A stretch of DNA of 64,000 bases from Acanthococcus lagerstroemiae (GCA_031841125.1 CM063108.1:54892122-54956121), one strand, 5' to 3'. Shown: positions 33,621-45,760, counted from the stretch's first letter. The notes: generated by a model not told the origin, from the letters alone. Numbers and translations are program-made.

Positions 33621-33829
33621 CGTACAGTGTGCAGGTCGGCACATACTTCGTAGCTACTTTTATTTCAGTTACTAGTTACTCATTTATGCTCGTTTGGGTT
33701 TCCTTAAAAATGAAGTTTCATCATAATTGTGGTGGTGGAGACGCATCTTCAGAGAAGAATACTGACGTAGTTTCCTTTTGCTTTCATCAGGGTGCACAGG
33801 AAATGAAAGCAGGAAACCCGATATATAAC

Positions 33830-34215
33830 AAAGTAAAAAAGGTATTTAATTTTGAAGCAAGGAGAAAGAGAACAAATAATTTAACAGATGGAAAGGGAAA
33901 ATTGTTAGGCTTTAAAAAATATAAAGTAAAAAGATGGGTGACGTGTACTGAAAAACGGTACAGGAATGGAGCACGTACAGGTAAATCTATGGAAACAAGA
34001 TAGTGTGGAAGATGAAGAAAACTGAGATCCTATTTTGAGATCGGAATTTGATAAATCTCTGAAAGAAATGAAAACAGGTAAAGCAGAAATAGTTGACGAA
34101 ATTGCTAGTGAGTTATTGAAGAGTGCAGGAGTAGTTTTAAAAAATTTACATGAATTAATTTGCAAAGTGGTGGTCAATCTTGACTGGTGCAAAGATATGT
34201 GTCTTATCGATTTTT
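33830..34215 (+). pseudogene. RTE-like LINE fragment, copy 1
   Basis: Reads NNLTDGKGKLLGFKKYKVKR, a stretch with stops, VEDEEN, then DPILRSEFDKSLKEMKTGKA and IVDEIASELLKSAG. This matches the linker before the reverse transcriptase of RTE-type elements (typically E..KALK.LK.GKAPGIDGIP.ELLK). Stops and frameshifts show it is inactive. Confidence 0.65.
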
Positions 34216-34761
34216 CAGCCCAACATATGGCAGCACTAGTACAGTTTTGATTCCTGAACACGATCCGGGCACCAGATCGTAGTCATATTGTTGCATGTGA
34301 TAGCACAATTTTCAAAAGTTCTCTGGAAAAGAAAATTCTTGAAGCTGTTTTGTCCGTAGTCATGGATATCAGTGCTTTCGCCATGGACAAGATGGCTATC
34401 GTCGTGGACAGAGGTCGTCACTCTTCCCTAAATTTTGATGCTTCTACTCTATAAACTTGTTGAATATTCTCTACTACATATAAACTAAGGAAGTAAGCCT
34501 TATGGAGGAGGGGAGAGCTACCTCAATATTCTCAGTTTCTGGAGAATGACCCGTAAGGTCTCGTTCTAAGGAAGATAATATAAGGTCTCGCACAGCTGCT
34601 AGGCCTAATAATATGATATATACGTGAACTTTCTATACTGTGAATAAGCTCTATTCTCGAAGTGGCTTTAAGAGCTGCCAAAGTACCAATAATCAGAGTG
34701 ATAATTTTAAAAAATTCGTTTTTCTCGGATTTTCTCCGAGGAAGGAGAAGATGGTGTAGAG

Positions 34762-35009
34762 CAGAGTTTCTCAAAGTGGGGTCCGCGAAAAATATTCTAA
34801 TCTAATTTTTTTTTATCACTCGCACCAAGAACGCCTATTTCTGAAAATAACAGTTTTGGTTTGTATTATGAAATGTGTACTGAGCAGGGCAATATTGTTT
34901 TCGACGAGTGGCTAACCTACGGCTATGAGTCACGTGAAAAAAAGGGGTCCGCATGGACTACATAAATAACTATGGGGGTCCTCGAGTATATGAAGTTTGA
35001 GAACCCCTG
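34762..35009. mobile_element. hAT MITE in the LINE, exact 8-bp target duplication
   Basis: Ends CAGAGTTTCTCAAAGTGGGG and AGTTTGAGAACCCCTG are the classic hAT (Charlie/Buster-like) form. GTGTAGAG stands on both sides (34754-34761 and 35010-35017). Removing the 248 bp restores the GVEDEE reading of the host LINE. Confidence 0.92.
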
Positions 35010-35444
35010 GTGTAGAGGATGAAGAGAGAGAAGATCCTATTCTGAGACCAGAAATTGATAAAGCTCTGGAAGAAATGGAAAAGGGTAAAGAAGAAGAAGT
35101 TGATAAAATTGCTAGTGAGTTATTGAAAAATGCAGGAGAAGTAGTTATAAAAAATTGATAAGAATTGGCAGAATGTATGAGGAAGGCGAAATGCTAATAT
35201 ATTTTCATACAAATAGGTTAATTATGATCCTTAAAAAAGCAGCAACAAGTAAACGTGAAGATTCTTGTACTATAAATTTATCACCGCATGCATCAAAGGT
35301 TCTAGCAAGGATAATAAATAAAGGGAATACAAAATAAAATAGAAGAAGGGGTGGAAGATCAGTTTGGATTCAGAAAAAGTAGAGGAACTAGGAAAGCAGT
35401 TTCATGTTTCATCCTTTAGTGAGGAAACAAAAATTGGATACATA

Positions 35445-36894
35445 CATGGACACTGTTTAGCAAAAATCGCCCAAGCGACATTTGTTGACAAAATGAGTTA
35501 TTAGTGTCGTTGTGAAAGAGCGTAAAACGTAGAATTTTATAAAATTGGGCCTTCGATACAAAAATGTGAATCTGTTAGCGGCAAATTGTGAAATTCAGAC
35601 ATTTTATGCAGTGACTAGGCATGTAATAAAATGCCTAGTCATTTTAGGCAAATTATAGAAGCATTCACTATCGGCCTAGGAAATATTTAAAATGACTAGG
35701 TATTATATAAAATAACGAATATAGGTGTCCGGCGAACTGTATAATTACAAAATTTCAATAAAATGGACAGTTTAAAATTAAAGTCAAAACATAAAATGAA
35801 ATGAGAGGTTCACGAGTCAGAAAAGTAGGTGTGAGTAGTAAAAAAGAATTCGAAATGTCCTCATTGTTTGGTTTGGGGAATATATATGGCCAAAATGTTA
35901 CCAAAACCGAATTTAGCCACCTTTGGAACTGATTATTGGATACCCATATTAAACTTTACAAAATATTAGAACTCCCCTCCCCCTCCCCTCATTGCATGGG
36001 CCTCAACATCAAATATGGGGTAAATGGATGAAAGGAGGGAGGTGAAAAGCCCCATAAACGATATAACTCTGTGAAGTGGTAAAGTAGCTGAAGAAGATGA
36101 TGATTATCTTCATAAGGTCTGTGTATCTGTTTTAAAAAGTAATAATTATTCTTAACGGGGATACCTTGAACTCCCTTTTGAGCAGTTCTAATCCAGTTAC
36201 AAGAAAATTGCTAATGACATTTTTAATGGGAAATTTGGTATACAATCTATTGCAATTAAGAAAACAGTAACTTAAGAGGGCAAGTTTCTCGGTAAATTGA
36301 AAAAATGTGAACATTTTCTGATATAATTTGTACTAAAATTGATTTTATGAACACCCTGTTGAACCGATTCCGACCATTCTTTTCCTGTGGTTACCACAAC
36401 TGTCCTCAACTATTACCTACTGGTACCATTTTTCTGTCTTATCTCGCCAGTCGTGAAAAGAAAATATAAAATAAAAAATAGAAAACTTTTCAAATTGGAC
36501 CATAACTCAGCCCCTTCGAAAGTAAGAGTTTGCAAATATACCTATATATTGTCAGGGTAGGTTGCCTACTTACCAGATGAAGGGGGAGGGTCATTGCAAA
36601 AGAGACACCCTATGTTGCCGGCGTGGGTTTAGTCACTTTATAAAACGACTCGCCTTTTGCAAGTCATTTTATAAATTGACGGTTTTCACACTGTGTATCC
36701 GACAATTAACATAATGGCTCGGCATTTCATTGAATGACGGATTTCACAATTTACCGCTAACATATCCACGTTGAAAAAAGCTTATCAAACGCTATGTCCG
36801 CAAACCGGCATTATTCATTGGCTTTTAATGTTAGGTACGTTTTTTCGAAAACAGATTTTGTCGCTTGGGCGGTTTTTGCTTGACAGCGTCCATA
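35445..36894. mobile_element. 1,450-bp TA-flanked DNA element with long inverted ends
   Basis: The left end reads CATGGACACTGT, then AGCAAAAATCGCCCAAGCGA; the right end, inverted, reads TATGGACGCTGT and AGCAAAAACCGCCCAAGCGA. Further in, GTTAGCGGCAAATTGTGAAA (left, about 35575) pairs with its inverse (right, about 36745), so the arms reach about 180 bp. TA is duplicated at 35443-35444 and 36895-36896; removing the element gives GATACATAGCATTTCTAG, which restores YIAFLDLE in the LINE. TA duplication fits Tc1/mariner. No transposase is visible, so it is non-autonomous. Confidence 0.85.
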
Positions 36895-37040
36895 TAGCAT
36901 TTCTAGATTTAGAAAAACTTTTGATAATGTTGAATGATCAAAAATATTTCAAATATTGAAGGAAACAGGAATTAGGCCTAAAAAAATAAGAGTATTATGA
37001 AACAGATAAACATGAAAAGGTTCATCAAGTACAATGAGGG

Positions 37041-40000
37041 GTCTTATTCCAAACTGAACTAAAAGTATTCCGGACGATTTAACAATTTAGATGGTTTTAG
37101 ATTCTAGCTACTAGAGTGCGTGACAAACTGAAAGTTATTTTATCTTGGATTCTGGAAAGCGCCGAACTATTTTCACAAATATATCAATAACTCCTCCGTG
37201 TACTGGAAATGAAGGCGAAGTGAAGTTGCAAACAACTAAAAAACTTATCCCTCTTTGGGTCCGACACGGTGGTGCGTTGAAGCAAAATCACTGTCTCGCT
37301 ACAAAGAAGTGTACGAACAAATTCGAGGAACTTTCCGATCTCCATGCTACAGGATCGAGATATTTAACTGACTTCGGAGCAAAAAGCAAAGATGAGAGGC
37401 CACTTGTACAAACTTGACGGTCTTGAAACTATGTTCTTTTTAATCGTCGGTATTTCCTTTTTTCGCATTTTTTAATTAATAGTTCACAAGCTAGTAATCC
37501 ATTATGATCTGAGTAAAATTTGTATGTTTAAACACAACAATCTTTGAAGGAATTCCTGTATTTATTGCTCAGAATATAATCTATTTGATTTTTGACTTCC
37601 TGGTTTGGCGCTACCCAGGTCCATAATTTACCTAGCCTGTTTTTGAAATAAGTGTTCATAATTTTGAGGTAAAATTGGTGACAAAAGTCTATAAGAACTG
37701 TGTCTCCCTAAGACTGATTCGTCTCCTGGTTTTCTTTTCCCTATTTGACAGGGTTGCCCGATGCTATACATGAAATGTCTGTAAACTGTTTTTTTCCTCA
37801 GCGCAAAAAAGCCGTACAGATCCGTATGGTACAAAATCATACAAAATCCGTATATTATGTCCCAACGCCGAACATATTTCCCCCAAATTTTTAGTTGACT
37901 TTTTTTTCCCACTCCTACCCACACAATTACTTTAAATTTTGAGTTCTTCCTATTGATTTTTTATATTCGACCCTCAGGCCTCATGACTCATACTATCATT
38001 CAGGAAAACATTTCTCCAAATTGCAGAACAAAAACAAAACAAGATTACAGCGTTTATTTTTATGGCCCAGTGTAAAAAGTCGTCTTTTATCCATTTTTCT
38101 GCCATTTTGAATTTGGCATTTTTATATCATTGGACAGAAAATTTCGAGCTCTACTTTCTATGATCAAAAGAAATTCAAAAACAAATTATACGATTGTATA
38201 TAACACTTTAATTAATGCCAAATTCAAAAAACGATCCGACTGTCGAGAGCTTGCTACAAGAACAAGAAGGAATGATTTGATTTATTGAATTAACTATTGA
38301 TAACTGATATCTGATAATGATAAGATGAAGATGAGGTGCGTTCAGTAGTAAGGAGAAGTGTGAAACGTACAGAGAGAAGAAAGGGTGTGTGTAGACTGCA
38401 AAGGTGTGTGACAGGATAATGATTTACGGTGATCCCACACAGGGCCGTACCCAGAATTTAAGTAAGGGGGTGTTTTTCGATTAAGAAGAATATTTTTCTT
38501 GGTGTATCCGGCACAAATACCTCAAATTTATATGTAAGATTCCGTCACGCCGAAATCTTGGTTGCGATGATACTCGCAGATAGATTCGTGCAGTGTACGA
38601 GATATACAGTAGGTCGGAGTAACAGTTGTTATCCGAGCTACGACATGTCGTGGTCTACACCCTCGGAACTGTAGCTTTTTGTTGATTCAGTGTTCGCACT
38701 GCAATCTTAGAAGCGTGATTTAAAGGCTATTCCGTTCTAGTTTTATATATACAATTGCGTGCATGTATATGACAAAAATTTTAACATTTTTTGAAACTCT
38801 CATTTTCATACTTTTTACAAAAAATGTGACAGATCCACCCTCCTCTCCGTCTCAAACCATTTTTTCTTGCCATGGGAGGTCACGACCCCGTATTTTTCCG
38901 ATGAACTAGGTACATTTTTGAAATATCCTAAATAACATACGAGAAATTTCCAAATAATACCTAATTTTCGTAAAGGGGAATAAGTTGAAATTTTTCAAAC
39001 AAAACCATATCAAGTATTTCAAATGGTGAACAGGGTAAATGAAATTGGTTTTTGGTTTTTCGTCCATTTAAACTGAGAAAAAATCAGTAATTTTCAAGGG
39101 TTTTCCGTCCTTGAATGGATGGACATAGCAATGGGAGATATAGGAAAAATTTTCCCTTCAAAACGTCTTGCCAAATTGGCCAATTCAAGGAAGTCACTTC
39201 TTAATTATTGGGAAACATTTTAAAAATGTATACCTATTTTTTGTTTTTTTATTTTTGGTTTGAAATTTCAAAAATGTACATCGATTGGCAAAATCCAAAA
39301 TCAATCAGAAGTTGGCCAAATTTACCAAGTGTTGACCTTTATATTATATTATTATTACTACTATTATTATTATTGTTGTTGTTGTCGTTATCAGGGCCGT
39401 ACCCTGGATTTTAGCTTTTTTCCACTTTTGGGCTATGAAATTCTGTGCGTCTGTTATCCGTAAATTTTTCTCTTTTTTTCAAGCGGATGGGGCTTAGGAG
39501 GTCACAAAGTATGCAAAAATGTAGGTGGTGATTAACGTGTTTTGGAAATAAAAAATCCCTAATTCCTGGTAATTATTTATTACAAAGAAGTTTTCAACTT
39601 TTTCATCTGTCTATGAGAGGAAATACAATAATTTAACTACTCGTGTTTGTCTTTTTTTCTTCTTTTTTTTTTGTAGTCGAACGTAAAACTGCAAAGTCTG
39701 CTTCATTTATCGTTTTACTTTATTCGAGTGAACTATACGCTCTAAAAAAATCATATTTCGTTTGCCGCCCCATCCGCTGCCTTAGACTGAAGCCCCCTTC
39801 AGCTCGTGCCTAAATACGGGCCTGCTTCCAAGTAATACTTGATTTTAACAGATATTTGTTCCGTCTTTGAGACTTCCTTAGACTCATCAGCTCTCACGGT
39901 GAACCACAAAGTTTTCTTCAATTCTTCCTTTACTTTTTTCCAAAACTGAATCAGACATTATTTCGAAAAAATTAGTTCTGTATTTCAAGACTCGAGTATT

Positions 40001-41255
40001 TTGCATTAATTGGCATAGACTCAATTTATTTTTCAGAAAATCATAATCTTCCGCCACAAGATCTAAGGAAGTTACCTTGGCTATCAGCTCTTTCATCATG
40101 ACCCCTCTGATCTATACCTTGACTGGCTGTGAAAAGTAGAACTCGAACTATAGTTTGCAAATGCAACCGATTTTCCTTCACCAAACGAGCGTGACGTTTA
40201 TTCATTATAGCAACAACTGATGTTCTATCATCTTTACTTTTTGACAAATCTTGAAAACACTGCTATTTAGTAAAGTTGTTTAAATGATCTGCACTGCGTG
40301 CGTGCTGTTGGAAACCGAAGTGCTTTTCAGAGGCCCTCTTCCAATTTTTATAACCAGTTTCAACAAAGGTTCTTTCAGATATATATTGACTCATCCAAAA
40401 AATCGACAAGAAAAACAAAACGCTACATCAGCTGTGATACTGTATTCTAACCATGAGTATTTTTCATACCACTTTGAAGTGAAATAACGCAACCTTTGGC
40501 CATAATATGTAGTTTTAGAATAAGATCGCTGTTTTGGTCCTTCATTGGTTGATTAGGACAGATCTGATGGACCACGAGCAGCAGGTAATGGTAATGATTT
40601 ACGACATGAAGACCCTGCCTTATCTTCATTCTTCAATGAAAGACATCCTCGTCCGCATTTTCGGAAGTATCACTGCCACCATCATCTACTTCAATGTATT
40701 CATACTTCTCTCTCATTGCAGTACACGTACAATTGTACAATTCATCATTTTTATTCCTTTTTTCCTGTTATTGCATTAAAAATTTCAATCAGGGGGGGGG
40801 GGCATGTGCCCCATTCCCCCCTTGGATCCGCCACTGGCGTTGTTCAATTTTTTCTTTACCCTAGAATCATAATTTTTTTTGGTGTTTTTTGTTTTTGTTT
40901 GCTATAGTGGAGTTGGGACCCGCTGCAGGGTTAATGTCCACAACACCCTCGCAGACTGGGCTTTCTGGGTGCGCTCCCCCAGAAAAAATTACGTAGCGAT
41001 GCGCCTGGTTGTATTTCACTATTTCCTCCCGAGTTGTAAACGATACATTTTCCAGCACCTTTCCATTAAGGTGCAAAATTACATAGAACCTATGAGCAAC
41101 AGGGAGGTAATGAAGAATTTTCCATGTAGGTGTTGAAACAAAAAGTAATTGTGCCATGAAAGATAAATGCATGTAATTTCTGCGTATGATTTTCCTTTTT
41201 CGCCAGTACACACGCATACCAAGAACCGCCAGCGCAGGTTTCCACGCCTAGTACC
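37041..41255. other. Intergenic, repeat-derived, no gene assigned
   Basis: An open stretch at 37145-37417 (90 codons from TTG, no family recognised) is the only sizeable frame. hAT-like left ends CAGGGCCGTACCCAG (38440) and CAGGGCCGTACCCTGG (39392) and a right end TACGGGCCTG (39824) indicate further MITEs whose pairing I could not settle. GGATCCGCCACTG near 40825-40837 is another such right end next to a run of G. Confidence 0.4.
39346..39380. repeat. Trinucleotide microsatellite (ATT/ACT/GTT)n
   Basis: Imperfect run of ATT, ACT and GTT units directly before the CAGGGCCG element end. Confidence 0.85.
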
Positions 41256-41925
41256 GCAAAATAGAAAAGAAATCGGATTTCGTTGAAATAAAACGCCGCA
41301 GGTATTGCGAAAACGTCATTCGAAAAATCCGGGCGAATTAAAATTTCGTCCGCGTAGCCGGTAAATCCGAACGCAAAGATGACGACGGCGGAAAAATTCT
41401 GAGACTGTCACGTTTTCGCGCGTAATGTCGGCAAGGTTGGCAACGCTGACGATGCCGAATGGCGGGAAACTAGTCTGCGCGACCGGTAGCGATCCTAGCG
41501 GTGGTGCTCGGAGTTCGCGGCTGTTGGAATCGAATTATCCGAATACCGTCGAGCCGGTATCATAGCCAGTTGCAAATACGTTATCGTAGTTCAAATAACT
41601 AACCGGCTTCACACGAAATGCGAGATTTTCTCTAATCGACAGTTTCGAAATTCGCGAACTCGTTTTTTCCGTTTTCGATAGGTCAATATCCGATTTTCTG
41701 AATCACTCGTTCAGCCGGTATATACGAAAATCAGTGACCGAAAAAAAAATCGACGATGAAAGTGGCTGGCACATTTTGATCGGGCAATTTACGATTAAAT
41801 TCGTCTTCTATATCCGGAAAAAAATTTTGTTAATAATGGAAAACGCGATATTTTCGGTGTTTTTTCGACGAAATCAGTAATGCGGTGATGCGTTGGAAAA
41901 TAAATTGTTACCATGGCCTAACGTC
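41256..41925 (+). promoter_or_regulatory. CpG-rich promoter / 5' UTR region of the FGF gene
   Basis: Some 670 bp with dense CpG (GACTGTCACGTTTTCGCGCG, GGCGGGAAACTAG) and no repeats, ending at the FGF start codon. No convincing TATA box was seen. Several ATGs occur before the main start (41755, 41837, 41880-41889). The transcription start is not located. Confidence 0.5.
41913..41921 (+). promoter_or_regulatory. Two-codon upstream ORF (ATG GCC TAA)
   Basis: ATG at 41913 lies in a CCATGG context, which is a strong initiation context, and stops at 41921, only 4 nt before the main ATG at 41926. If transcribed, it would capture scanning ribosomes immediately before the FGF start. Confidence 0.6.
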
Positions 41926-42193
41926 ATGGTGAGAAGTTCACCGGGGATAAAATTGTTTCTAGTGCTAGTAACGGTGATGTTGAGTGCGGTGACGATGGCC
42001 CCTTCATTACCAATTTTATCTCCACAAAAGGAGCTCCAGGATGACGACTCAGCGGCACGGGTCGAGAGATCGACGAATCTATCTCACATTACTGGGACGG
42101 GCCAGAAGATACGGATGTACATCATGCATAAATATCTGCAAATGTTCGCCGATGGCACTGTCAACGTGACTGAAGACGAGGGCAGCGATTACA
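41926..42193 (+). CDS. Fibroblast growth factor, first coding exon
   Basis: FGFs are secreted ligands for receptor tyrosine kinases; insect members guide tracheal and mesodermal cells. From the ATG the product is 89 codons plus one base. Residues 8-24 (IKLFLVLVTVMLSAVTM) are a signal peptide core. A disordered acidic part follows with an RxxR site (RVER, 45-48) and an N-glycosylation site (NLS, 51-53). The FGF core begins near 61: KIRMYIMHKYLQMFADGTVN, then VTEDEGSDY, matching the RLYC.TG.FLQI.PDGTV.GT.DE.S family block. The donor GTGAGT at 42194 is at the place where FGF genes have their first intron. I chose the ATG at 41926 rather than the in-frame TTG upstream. The following core exons were not found. 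Which FGF subfamily it is cannot be said. Confidence 0.75.
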
Positions 42194-43640
42194 GTGAGTG
42201 CTTTTCCATTAGTAAATTTTTTCCCGAAAATTGGGACTAGTTTTAAGAACTCTTTTCGGCGTGTGTTTCACATAGTACATCGGATATTTGTGGGGGCATT
42301 TTTTCAGCACCCCTTCAGTGGGTCTTGTGTATTGTGATGTTATATTCAAGCCCTTGATATCTGACGTCCGTATTGATCTTGATGGGACAAGAGTGTGTGA
42401 ATGATCTGATGGGACGAGAAAGGGGAAGTGGATCTTATTTTTTCACGCTACCAAGTATGAGTTTAGCAAACTACACTAACAGAAACTTTATAGTAAAAGT
42501 TACCAGAATTTTGGACAGTCTCCGACATTCCACGATTCCACTCACTCTGCAACCGAAATTTCTGGTAATTTTTACTCGATTCTCGTAACAATGACAGCAA
42601 TTCTACCAATAATAATAGAATTACATAGTAACCGTTACCAGAATTCTCAATTAAAAACTGCCTGATGCCGCTGAAAGTCTAAGTCTGACCAGAATTCTAG
42701 CAATTTTTACCGTGAAATTTTGCTCATTACAGAAAGATATTACGATTTTCTAACCTGCTTTTCAAACTTCTCCGATGACCACCAGTTTTGTCAACTCTCA
42801 CGAATTTTCAAAATCTGCGAACAGAACATCAGCCTATACACTTTCACTTCATCTGCTATAACTGATGCCCAAAAATCTCCAGTTTCCCCTCGAAATTAAG
42901 TCAAGTGTCCGGACGGAAGGGGTGTGATTGTCTAGAAGCTCCCACAGATACGTCGCTGCTTACCATTAAATTATCCTGGACGTTCGCGACGTGAAATTCC
43001 GAATTTGGTTATTATCGTCAGTTTTTCGTATACGCTGCTGTGTGATATGCAATGTAACATATCCAGGGCCGGCGCTATAGCAAGATAGTAAAAGGAATCA
43101 CATCCTGATCATTTCTCAAGTCTGTAAATTAAAAATTTTTCCTCAATAAGAGTCGGCACATCCGTTGACTTTTTAATTTTTGCATCGTATAAACCAAAAA
43201 TAAATAAATTAATATAACAAACTTCTCACATACTTTTCCATAACCTCAAATTACGTAATTAACACCCGTGAGTGGTAGTTCCTGGGAACAATCCTAGGAA
43301 CGGTAATTCAAGAGTATTCAAAATATGTCAGAATGGTAATTCTTACCCCCTCCCCCCGTAGTTGGATCTCGTTTTCGTACTCACGGTGGTAATTTAGCGA
43401 ATGGAGAAAAGAGAGAAATTCTTGTGGTTTTGAACTGTTTGTGCCACTGACTGTTATCAAGGTCGGGGCAGATTAGGACATAGAAAGCCACCGCGAAAAT
43501 GCTGTAATATCGGCCCAGATTTTCATTTTGACTACCTCTCCACCGTCTTTTCTTTTCTCCACTTTATCTTCTAGCCACTGCACCGGCCCGAAACTCCGAA
43601 ATGTACCGACCCAAATTTTATGAATTTGACCGGCTCATCC
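42194..43640. other. FGF first intron, proximal part
   Basis: AT-rich and mostly single-copy by eye. TTACCAGAATTTT, TTTCTGGTAATTTTTAC and GTTACCAGAATTCTC recur in both orientations between 42490 and 42720. CAGGGCCGGCGCTATAG near 43065 looks like a hAT-type left end without a partner. Confidence 0.35.
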
Positions 43641-43647
43641 GGAAATT

Positions 43648-43925
43648 TCTCGGAAACTTGTACGGCAAATTCGCCTCAGATTGATTTTTAATTTCTCACT
43701 TGGGCGAGTATCATCACAATATAATCCAATTTGCGGCCTCGAGCAGGAAAAGGGCTAATCCTTAAGAGAAACTTGTACGGCAAATTCGCCTCGGATTGAT
43801 TTTTAATGTATATCGTGCGTAGGTATTATGGGTCAAATTTTTTCAACCCGCTGAGAATTCTCAATTAGGCGAGTGTCATCAGAAAATCATCCAATTTCCG
43901 GCCTCGAGCAGGAAAAGGAGCTAAG
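43648..43925. repeat. Tandem duplication with a 45-bp insertion in the second unit
   Basis: Both units carry GAAACTTGTACGGCAAATTC, GCCTC-GATTGATTTTTAAT, GGGCGAGT / AGGCGAGTGTCATCA and GGCCTCGAGCAGGAAAAGG. The second unit has extra sequence after TTTTTAATG. Confidence 0.85.
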
Positions 43926-44840
43926 ACCCGTCAATCATGAGTAGGATTGGACTAAGGAAGTGAGAGACCCTCCCCTATCCCCGATCGTGAAATTATGCCT
44001 AAAAGTGTGAAAAATGAATTGACTCGTAATATTTTTTTCATTTCTTGCTTGTCTCAAAAACTGTTGTAACATTTTAGTCACTAGTTACTAAGAGGTTTGG
44101 AACGTCCGGAATTCGAAATCTACGACGACCCCCCCCCCCCCTCCAAAGAAAAACTAAGATTGACTTTTTAAATATTTTATTCAGGATTTTTCGTGTCCGC
44201 ACTGTCTTCCTACCTCTCTTCAAGAACATGTTTTTTTTTTTACCTCGGCTGTGTTTATTACAACTTCGGTGGTTTAAAACATACTTGTCTGATTAAAATT
44301 GTTGGAAATCTGTGGTGAAAGTTTTTGAGCATCGTTATAACTCTTACAGAACCTGCACCCTTAAAATAGAATTTTGAAAACAACTGTTGAGTTCCTGAAT
44401 ATTCTGGTTAGTGGATCGGACCTGACTTCTACTTTCATTTAGAACAACTACCTCAAAATTTGATAAAGAAAACGCAGGACGCGTGGGCAATGAGCTATTA
44501 ATTTTACCAATGGATTCAGTAATAAGTATTATTGAAAAAGACTTTTCCCTAGCCTCTGACTACTAGAAAACCAAAAGAAAGATTTGCCTCCGTACAGAGT
44601 CAGGGATTAATATCACCTGAACTTACGTTTTTTCCCTCAGGGGGTTTCACTAAATCATCTGACCGTTTTCAAAGCACCTTAGCAGAATTATACAATCATA
44701 TTTTGTATTACGTAAGACCCAGAAATATCGTTTGACCTTTGAGGAGCTCACCAGAATTGTACGAACTTGCATTTTTTGCTCACACAAATAATCAAAACGT
44801 TTACTAGGTGGGATTATTTTTAATCTGATACTCTTATCTT

Positions 44841-44945
44841 GAAGGCTTTTCCGGGATCGTTTGACTTTTGTGAGCTTGTTCGTGACTTTGAAAACTTTTC
44901 CGGGATCGTTTGACTTTCGTGAGCTTGTTCGTGACTTTTGAAGAC
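44841..44945. repeat. 49-bp tandem duplication, nearly identical units
   Basis: CTTTTCCGGGATCGTTTGAC and GTGAGCTTGTTCGTGACTTT occur twice, 49 bp apart, with very few differences, so the duplication is recent. Confidence 0.9.
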
Positions 44946-44999
44946 GTTCTACAATTTTTTCAAGCACTGCTTATAACTATATAAGACTATTCAAAGAGT

Positions 45000-45760
45000 T
45001 CAAGATCTTTCCAGGCCAATTACACAATGTCTGTATGAGTTTTGAAATGTTTGAACGGGTCTTGAACAAGTCTAGATGTCTCATAAAGTCTCAATCAAGC
45101 TGGAATAGTCTTGAACTAGCTCGGAAATGACTCGAAAAGTTTATAATGTGTCTAAGAGAATCTTAGAGAGTTTTAATTTATCTACATGCGTCTAAAAAGT
45201 CATGCAAAAGTCTATGTAAGTCCTAACGAGGTATTCTCTTTCCATTAATTTAAACCATCCCCACCAATCGAGTCGTATATAGCTCTTGGTGCAGCTAGTG
45301 GCACGTAAATAAACAAATAAATAAAAATAGATAAATAAATTGTCTTACCGAATCCCAATATCTCAAGGAATCTTAAATAACTCGACAAAATTTCTGAAGA
45401 ATTGTAAATATGTCTGAACAGCGGCGGACTAAGGAACGGGGGTAACACCTCAACGAATCTTGAATGTCGGCATTTTTAGGCAAATTCGACTATTTAGTCA
45501 GAAATTTGGATCAGTAGTTGGCAAATCAAGAAAATCGTTAATTCGTTGATTATTGAATCTTATTTTTAAAATGTGAAAATTACTTTTTTTCTTTTTTACG
45601 AGCCTGAACGGAAAAAATTTTCGCGCCGAAACAGCATTTTCGACCTATCCCCTCCCCCCAAGCCGACAAGGCTCGATTCATCCCTGTGTCTAAAAGATGC
45701 ATGAAGAGTCTAAAATATGTCTGCAACACTGTTAACACTCTTAGGGACATTTTGAAGAAG
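45000..45760. repeat. Relic short-period repeat (AGTCTTGAA / GTCTAAAAAGTC)
   Basis: Motifs such as GTCTTGAACAAGTCTAGATG, GTCTAAGAGAATCTTAGAG and GTCTAAAAAGTCATG recur every 20-27 bp on both sides of the MITE at 45419. The same motif family occurs inverted at 61030-61420. Confidence 0.5.
45419..45686. mobile_element. hAT-like MITE, near-exact target duplication
   Basis: Ends CAGCGGCGGACTAAG and GATTCATCCCTG, flanked by TGTCTGAA and TGTCTAAA (7 of 8). Because the host repeat itself contains TGTCTAAA-like words, the duplication is weaker evidence than elsewhere. Confidence 0.6.

Larger units (their letters stand above)
34720..37040 (+). pseudogene. RTE-like LINE fragment, copy 2, split by two DNA transposons
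   Basis: The LINE pieces are 34720-34761, 35018-35444 and 36897-37040. Joined mentally they run EDEE, DPILRPEIDKALEEMEKGKE, KIASELLKNAG, INLSPHASKVLARIINK, EDQFGFRKSRGTRK and IAFLDLEKLLIMLN, the order found in RTE reverse transcriptases (SLISHASKILTRII, DQFGFRKG.GTR, IAFLDLEKAFD). The catalytic Asp region is altered and frames shift. The two gaps are separate insertions described below. Confidence 0.75.

Noticed and set aside
37145..37417. 90-codon frame starting with TTG.
   Set aside because: No ATG, no recognised family, and it lies in transposon-derived sequence.
39392..39824. Pair of CAGGGCCG and CGGGCCTG ends as one MITE.
   Set aside because: Flanking bases GTCGTTAT and CTTCCAAG do not form a target duplication and another left end at 38440 competes.
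40867..41217. 116-codon minus-strand frame.
   Set aside because: It overlaps a hAT-like element end and a low-complexity Lys-rich tail; no family seen.
41893..41925. Extension of the FGF frame to an upstream TTG.
   Set aside because: A eukaryotic message would start at the ATG at 41926, which places the signal peptide at the expected distance from the N terminus.
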